NCBI GenBank assembly: GCA_008360975.2
Contig: CM039184.1
Span: forward strand, 51,798,797-51,862,796
Source of the DNA: Lichenostomus cassidix
Lineage: Eukaryota > Chordata > Aves > Passeriformes > Meliphagidae
DNA: 64,000 bases
Direction: 5' to 3'
Shown here piece by piece: positions 57,840 through 64,000 of this stretch (position 1 is its first letter; the number at the start of each line of letters is the position of its first letter). The notes beneath the pieces are model-generated. The model saw only the letters and a list, made by a program, of their open reading frames with translations, was not told the origin of the DNA and made no database searches. The translations under genes were made by a program, and so were the position numbers.

Positions 57840-60499
57840 ATGCCATACTTATTTTTTTGATATCACAAATATTTTTGTCTTATTTTTTGCTAGAAGAGTC
57901 AAATGAGGCATTTGATACACTTGAACAGCTTAGAGTAGGGGGAAAAAGGAAATTGGAGGTGTATATCCAGAAAAGCCAGTATTCCAAGGAAAAAATCTAA
58001 ATTTCTCAATATAAAGAGTCACATTATTCTTAAATGGTAATCTGAAAATACTCTGACATTCACTAAGTTCTGTAGGTTGTTGAGGACAGACACATTCTTC
58101 AGCTATAAAATCATGCTGGGATGAGGGATCAGTATTTCTTCTGTGTGCAACTTATAAATAGAATATATAATCTATTTTAAAAAATAGTTAATGGATAACA
58201 TTCTAAATGAACAATTTAAAACCCGTGGAGAGAAATTGTCTGCCAACTCCATTTGAATGTCAGTTTAGTTATAGGTGAGTTGCATGAGAATATTTTCATA
58301 ATTACTCTAATGTTTACAAATAAATCTACAATCAACAGAATTTACCTTACTGTTGAGCAACATAGTTTCCTTGTTCTCTGTGTTTTATCTATGAGGAATT
58401 ATCACCCAGATGCTAATCCTTGTTCCTAGAGATTTCTAAAATGCTTAATGTAACATAGTTTTAGTCTATATTTATTAAATGTTGAAACAGCAACACAAAT
58501 CAATGTTGTTTTATGGTGAAATTGTAAAGCTGAACAAAGGATATGAAAGATCATGAAATGAACTGTCATGGAACAGTTTTTATCCATTTTCTTTTCAAAT
58601 TCAGTTCAAAACTTCTTTACAATGATAATTATTTTTAAAAATGACATGTGGGAAAGGGTAATTTCTCATAAAATAGAGTGACTTCAGGAAAATAAAACCC
58701 AAATGAAATTGAAAATAAGTCATCAAGGATGAGCATATTATTAATATCAGTCCTTAGACACCTGAAAAAGGGTGAAATATTACACCCCTTTTTTTTTTTT
58801 TTTTTTGGTGCAAGATAGCTACTTTAAGAAGTATAGTTATCAAAGGAAAGAATCTTACAGACATTAGTGGGAGTTATATCAGGGTTTTTTCATCAAATAC
58901 AGAACAGGTCATGAAATATATCAATATTCACCTAGTTCTATTTGTTTTCAAAATAAATATGCTTGCAAAAAGACCCATAGGATTAATTTCCAAAGCCAAA
59001 TAGAAAGCTAATTTAACATGTCTGTCAAGAAAACATTTGAATGAAAAGGCAAGCAAAACCTGAGATTGCTTTTGGAAATAAAGAGTAACATCTGCCATTT
59101 TAGTCACAGTAACCAAAACTTGTCTTCTAAGACACTCTAAATAGCATGTACCTGTTAAGTTTTTGGAGTAATCCATCTGCCTTGTTATATAAAAAAATTC
59201 AATAAACATTTCACTTCAAAAGAGAGTATTTTGTTAATGAAGCCAAACCATAATTTTTGCAAACATGTAATAAACATTGATGGTAATTGAATTCTAGAAT
59301 AATTAATCTAAATATTTAATTTAAGTATAAACATTATTACATAAAATATTTTTCAAATTCAATAAAATTATTTATTGAAAACATAACATGGTTTTATAAG
59401 ACTATATCACATATATCAAAATGCTGAAATAAACACAATGATTTCAGTCAGTGGAATTTTGAGATCTCAAAGCCTTAAGGGTATCATAACTGTTCAATTC
59501 CTCTCCTGCTTCGTATCTCAGGCTTTAAAATCTGACACTATTCAAGCACTGTCAGTTTTCACAGTCAATAGCTGAAAACAATGTGATAGCAATTTAAGTC
59601 AGCACTACCTCATGCATTTACTCTTTTATTGAAGTCACTTTTTTGCTTTATAGATCCTGCTGACTGTGTCATAGGTGTCCTAGACATACGTAATAAATGT
59701 TCCAGCTGATATGAAGTGTCAACTTTGCAATGTTAAGTGTTAAAAATGTCTAAGTTCAATGTTTTTCTGATGAAAATTTAACATCTGATATTATTGTTTC
59801 AGTAAATCTGTAAAGTAAAATATTTGTGAATCAGTAGATTTAGGAAGTTGGTGCACAAATTACTAATGCTCCCATTGGGGTGGGTTATTCGGTTGGTTGG
59901 TTTGTTTTGGAGTGGGGTCGGGATTGGGAAGCTTTAGAGATGAGGTGCAGTTTACTTGGTAAAATACCTCTACTACACAGGTGGTTCACAGCATTATAAA
60001 CAAAATACATCTCATAAACTTTTCCTACCCCAGCACTAGACGCTTGTTTGAAGAACCACATGGTTCTTTTATCTTTCTCAAAGAGAGAACAACAAGTTAG
60101 TGTCCCCATCTCCTCAGTATCTGAGCTGTATTACTATTCTTCCTTGTGTTTTTTTCTGAGTGATTGTCTGACCAACCAACCAACGTCCCAGCTATGAGTC
60201 TGAACAGTGCAGAAGGGTGTTGAAGTCAGTTGAGCAGCTTCAGCAGCAATGCTGGGAGGATATTTTAAATTAATTTTATGACAGGCCTCTTTCTGGTAGT
60301 TTCCCTTAAGATTCAGGTATTTGAACAAGTCTAAGTCATTGTTATTTTTTTACATTTGTTTTAAGAGAGAGTAGGAAATATCTTAATACCCTCTTGCAAA
60401 TCTGTTCACTTCCAATCAGACATCACTTTCGGACATGCATGGTTACTATGACTGTTCTCCCCACACAGTTCATTCCCTTTCCTATGAATTGACAAGAAG
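57840..60499. other. Unique AT-rich DNA, no gene seen
   Basis: T18 lies at 58789-58806. The text ggttggttgg at about 59890 and ccaaccaacc at about 60174 form a short inverted repeat some 280 bp apart. No gene is recognised; the 93-codon minus frame at 58928-59209 is unrecognised. Confidence 0.45.
58789..58806. repeat. Poly(T) run of 18
   Basis: Eighteen uninterrupted T preceded by ACACCCC. Confidence 0.9.
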
Positions 60500-61180
60500 C
60501 TTTGGCTAGTATATCTTCATTCCCTAAGAAAAACTCTTGTTTCTTGAATTATGGCTTCTCACTGCACAGGCCTTGATTACAGAGGTTTTGGCTGGCACAG
60601 TGTTACAGTCACTGACTAGCTACAGCTACAGGAAGAGCTTGGTGAAGGCATTGACAGGAGTATGTGAAGTTCTATAGAAGAAAAACTTCAAAGGTGTTAG
60701 GGATGTAAGGTGTGTGTGTAAACCGTGGTGCCTAGAACACAGTCCAAGAAGGATGTTCCCTACTCCTCCCACCATAACTAAGACCAGAGCTTATTCCTTT
60801 TAGTTCAGTGGAATTAGTTTTTCTTTGAGCTGTTCATCCTTTATGTTTTTCAGTTCTCTGGAGGCATAACCCATCACTCCTGTTTCTAGACTCTGGCTGC
60901 TCCTTGGCTTTTGGCTTTAGCACTCTATTCAAAGAATAACGACGACTCATCCACACCCTGAAGGGTGGTGCTCCTGACTCAGAAAGTACCCAGAGCTGAA
61001 CTTCTTCATTCTAGGAGCTTTGCTCATTCTGCTGCAAGCAAAGCCCTTGCAATAGAAAACCCATTCTCTCTGTCTCTGTACTGCTCGCAAAGAGTTGTTC
61101 AAAGTCATTTTTTGTCTTTTGATGGACTTCAATGCACCTCCTTGCTGTCCTCTCCTTCCTGTTAAATCTAAGAATATCTA
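60500..61180. other. Less AT-rich block, unassigned
   Basis: This stretch is visibly richer in G and C than its surroundings and has overlapping open frames on both strands (60965-61165 plus; 60947-61132 and 61011-61193 minus). I match it to neither a CR1 nor an LTR family, nor to a known protein. It could be an old unclassified repeat, a processed-transcript remnant or chance. Confidence 0.3.
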
Positions 61181-62800
61181 TGCAAAAAAGCACGTAGTTT
61201 TAAGTGAAAGTCAAGAATTGGATGGGGTCTAGCTGAACAGGAAAGAGTCAGAAAATATTTTCAAAGAGCAAAAGACTAATTTCCTAAGAAGTTATTATAA
61301 TCCATGACTTGAATATGCGATTTGATGATTTGGGTGTGGATGTGCTGAGAGAAAGAATTAGGGAATCTTTTATGATCACAGCAACATTCAAAATCTGTAC
61401 CTTTCTACTAAAACCAAAAATGTTTTGACAAATCAATATTTTGTAAAGAAAAAGATTGCTAGCATATTCCTGATCAACCTAATAGCAAACCTTTCTACTA
61501 CTGTATCCAGAATAGATCAATAGTAAGGGTTCTTCAGTTTGAAATTACAAAAATTTAGGAGGAATTCACATAGCCATAATACAATATTTGACCATCTCCT
61601 AGAATTTCATATACTAGAACTGTGTTTTCATGTAACACTTTAGAGACAATTAACAGCAAAGAGATGCTTAAATCTTTAAGTTCATATATGCTATTTCAAG
61701 ATAAACTAAAAAGTGAAAGCATTTGCAGAACTATGCCTTATCAGGATTGGCCATCTCCTGTCCTTCAGAAGGTTAAATAATAGGTCAGTCCTATGAAATA
61801 ATGATACATTTAATTTCTTCTGAGACAATTTTTTGTGGTTTTATGATTATTTTTTGGATGTTCTAGAAGAGTGTATCCTTAATCATAAGTTTTATGAGAT
61901 TTATATACATTGAATTGATTGCAGAAGATCTATTGCAAAGTTCATATTTTTAAAAAAATCATGATCCTTAACTTCCTCTTGCAGTCCTCCCTTAAATGAT
62001 GCATCAAGAACAACTCTTAGTAATTGATAGCATTTGATAAGATAGGGCTAATAGAGAGACAAGAAGTGTGTCTGATCATAACCCTTGTCATTGGCCTTCA
62101 TGATTATTTATGAAGCCTGTGCCTTTTCAGCATAATAGCCATACATCAATCAGTGTTGTGATGGCATCTTATCTAGTCAGTTTTTAAATAATTACTATAG
62201 TAATCAAATAATTGTGATCTCTGTCTCTAATATTTCTGAGCAGTTAAAGCAGCCCACTGCTCAGTTATGACATTTCTACCTGCAGATACAGAATATGTAC
62301 TTTTTTTACAATCAACATCCATAACTACATATTTCACACATGTATTTTCATGCAGTGGGCTGTATAGAAGAAGCAATTGAAAATTTTTTCTGTGATCATA
62401 TCAGCTGTAATTGTGAATATTTGTTGATTGTCATATAAACTGTTGCTATAATTCAGATACTTGGCCACTGACTGGCAGAACTGATTCTTGTAGATTTTTA
62501 CCTTCAATTTTATGTATTAATAATCTAATCTTGATGAAGGAATTGGAAACTATCTTCACCTTCTTTAATATTGCCATATTGCTGTGGGATGCATCCTAAT
62601 AACAGGTCAATCATACAAATTGACCATTTGTATTTACATTGTTTTCTGAGAGGATGAGTAGTATGCTCTTGACACACATATTCCTTTCACATGCTACTCA
62701 TTAAATCTATACTCTTCTATGGATCCTACAAGTAGTGTCTAGTGTAATATAAGCTCTAGCCAATATGAAGGTGTGCATATCAAACATTTGTCTGTCTGCT
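61181..62800. other. Unique AT-rich DNA, no gene seen
   Basis: AT-rich sequence with no recognised repeat family or coding region. Confidence 0.5.
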
Positions 62801-62867
62801 CCTTCCTTCCTTCCTTCCTTCCATCCATCCATCCATCCATCCATCCATCCATCCATCCATCCATCCA
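62801..62867. repeat. Compound microsatellite (CCTT)n(CCAT)n
   Basis: Five CCTT units pass without a break into nearly twelve CCAT units. The change of unit is a single T to A substitution, consistent with expansion from a mutated unit. Likely polymorphic in length. Confidence 0.97.
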
Positions 62868-64000
62868 GTACTCTCTCCCTTCACAAAGCCTAAACTTGCA
62901 AGCTGTTCTGGCTTGTTTCTACATCTGATTTCAGATAGGAAACATGATCATTAACTCCTGTAACTCATTTAATATTCTCATTCCTAGTACAAGAAATATA
63001 CTTGCAGTTTGTGAAACAGGGAAATCCTGAAAGTATTTCTGCTAGCAAATTTCATCATCATTCCTGTTTAATATCAAGATCAGTGATACACGTGTTTTCT
63101 ATTTTTTTTCTTCTAATTTTTTTAAAATGCCATTTAAAAAAAAAATTATTTAGAAACTATATTCTTGCTCCTCAAGCAGGGCATGGGATTCATGTAAATA
63201 AGAGACTGCAGAACCTCAAATATATAGCCTTTCATATTGGGTTGTGTAGAACAGGCTGAACTATAGTGCACAGTGGCAGCATTCACTGAATGGTGCCAAA
63301 AGTGAAAAATAGCTAATTCTTTATCTTGTTCTAGGATTCAGGTAAAAGCAGAGATATGGCTTTTCACACTTTCTGAAAAGGTAGTGGTTTTTTAAATAAT
63401 AAAATACTTTCTGTGACCACAGTTCATCATTTATTCACTATGTGAAATACATGATAATGATGGCAATGTAAAAGGGCTAATAAATTGCTCGTCTTTCCAC
63501 AGCTATAAAGTAACATAAAAATAGTGATGGAACATTTATATTTCTTGATGTGATGCAGCATGTGAAGAACACTACCATCAAAGATTAATTTTATTTGGAA
63601 GAAGTTACCAAGGGCAAGTATATCATTAAAAACAATTGCATTTTAAGCGAGATACTTAAAAAAAAAAAAAGCAGAGAATTCATTTCCCTTAAATGAATTT
63701 ACTGTATAACCTTGAAGGAAAAAAAAAATGGTATACATCTAAAGAATTAAGACAGACACTGTCAAATTGATAGAAGTCTTTCAATAAATCACACAAAAAT
63801 TTTTAATTGGTCATTGAAGAACTCTGGATTGTTTAATGGATTAAAGTTTTTTAACAATGTAATTTTTTAGTTTTTACAGATGTGAAATTGCATATTTTGC
63901 TTTGTATTTCTTATATTTGGGAAATCAGGTCAGATGATCTTACAACCTTTTTTCTCTCAGGCACGGTACAGGTAACTTTTCCAAGCTGCAAAGAGATTTT
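62868..64000. other. Unique AT-rich DNA, no gene seen
   Basis: A-rich runs lie at about 63659-63670 and 63720-63728. The 85-codon plus frame at 63002-63259 contains a lysine/phenylalanine-rich low-complexity centre and is treated as chance. Confidence 0.5.

Noticed and set aside
59889..60186. Inverted ggttggttgg / ccaaccaacc pair as terminal repeats of a DNA transposon
   Set aside because: Only about 12 bp of low-complexity match, with no flanking target duplication and no transposon-like content between.
1..64000. Search for tRNA, rRNA, CRISPR arrays, phage genes or bacterial operons
   Set aside because: None seen. The repeat content is that of a vertebrate nuclear genome.

Overview
The window is an AT-rich, gene-poor stretch of a vertebrate nuclear genome, and its repeats point to a bird. 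Ten fragments of the CR1 non-LTR retrotransposon are present. Their 3' ends carry short tracts of the octamer ATTCTGTG/ATTCTATG, which is characteristic of sauropsid CR1. There are also several solo LTRs of avian endogenous retroviruses with TG...CA ends and 5-bp target-site duplications, a signature usual for ERVL-type elements. I could not tie the sequence to a species or a named locus. I found no rRNA, tRNA, CRISPR array, operon or intact host protein-coding gene. Most open frames are short chance frames, or frames inside CR1 and LTR copies. The window is best read as intergenic DNA or a very long intron.

Layout. 0-3 kb: two minus-strand CR1 copies; the second is split by a 594-bp LTR-like insert. 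3-16 kb: unique AT-rich DNA with a 9-bp-arm palindrome near 5.96 kb and a cluster of transcription-factor-like motifs near 12.9 kb. 16-19 kb: two short plus-strand CR1 tails around a truncated plus-strand LTR. 23.1-23.6 kb: a minus-strand solo LTR (here family L1). 25.9-26.75 kb: a plus-strand CR1 tail split by a 594-bp solo LTR. 27-45 kb: mostly unique, with a minus CR1 tail at 33.9 kb, an 0.85-kb plus CR1 at 36.8 kb and a plus CR1 tail at 44.9 kb. 46.4-46.7 kb: an LTR-like segment with an internal 36-bp tandem duplication. 48.2 kb: a minus CR1 tail. 52.27-53.98 kb: the largest CR1 (1.7 kb, minus strand), with a broken reverse-transcriptase reading frame. 56.8-57.84 kb: an older minus-strand LTR (family L2) carrying a younger family-L1 solo LTR inside it, with a perfect 5-bp duplication. 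58-64 kb: mostly unique AT-rich sequence, with a somewhat less AT-rich block at 60.5-61.2 kb and a CCTT/CCAT microsatellite at 62.8 kb.

The genes do not act together as a system. What the window records is layered transposition: old CR1 copies, then ERV LTRs landing in them, then one LTR landing in another LTR. The leads that might be more than repeats are two short open segments with good splice-site matches (32.54 kb and 54.98 kb, plus strand) and motif-dense non-repeat blocks that could be conserved regulatory elements. None can be settled without alignment or RNA data.
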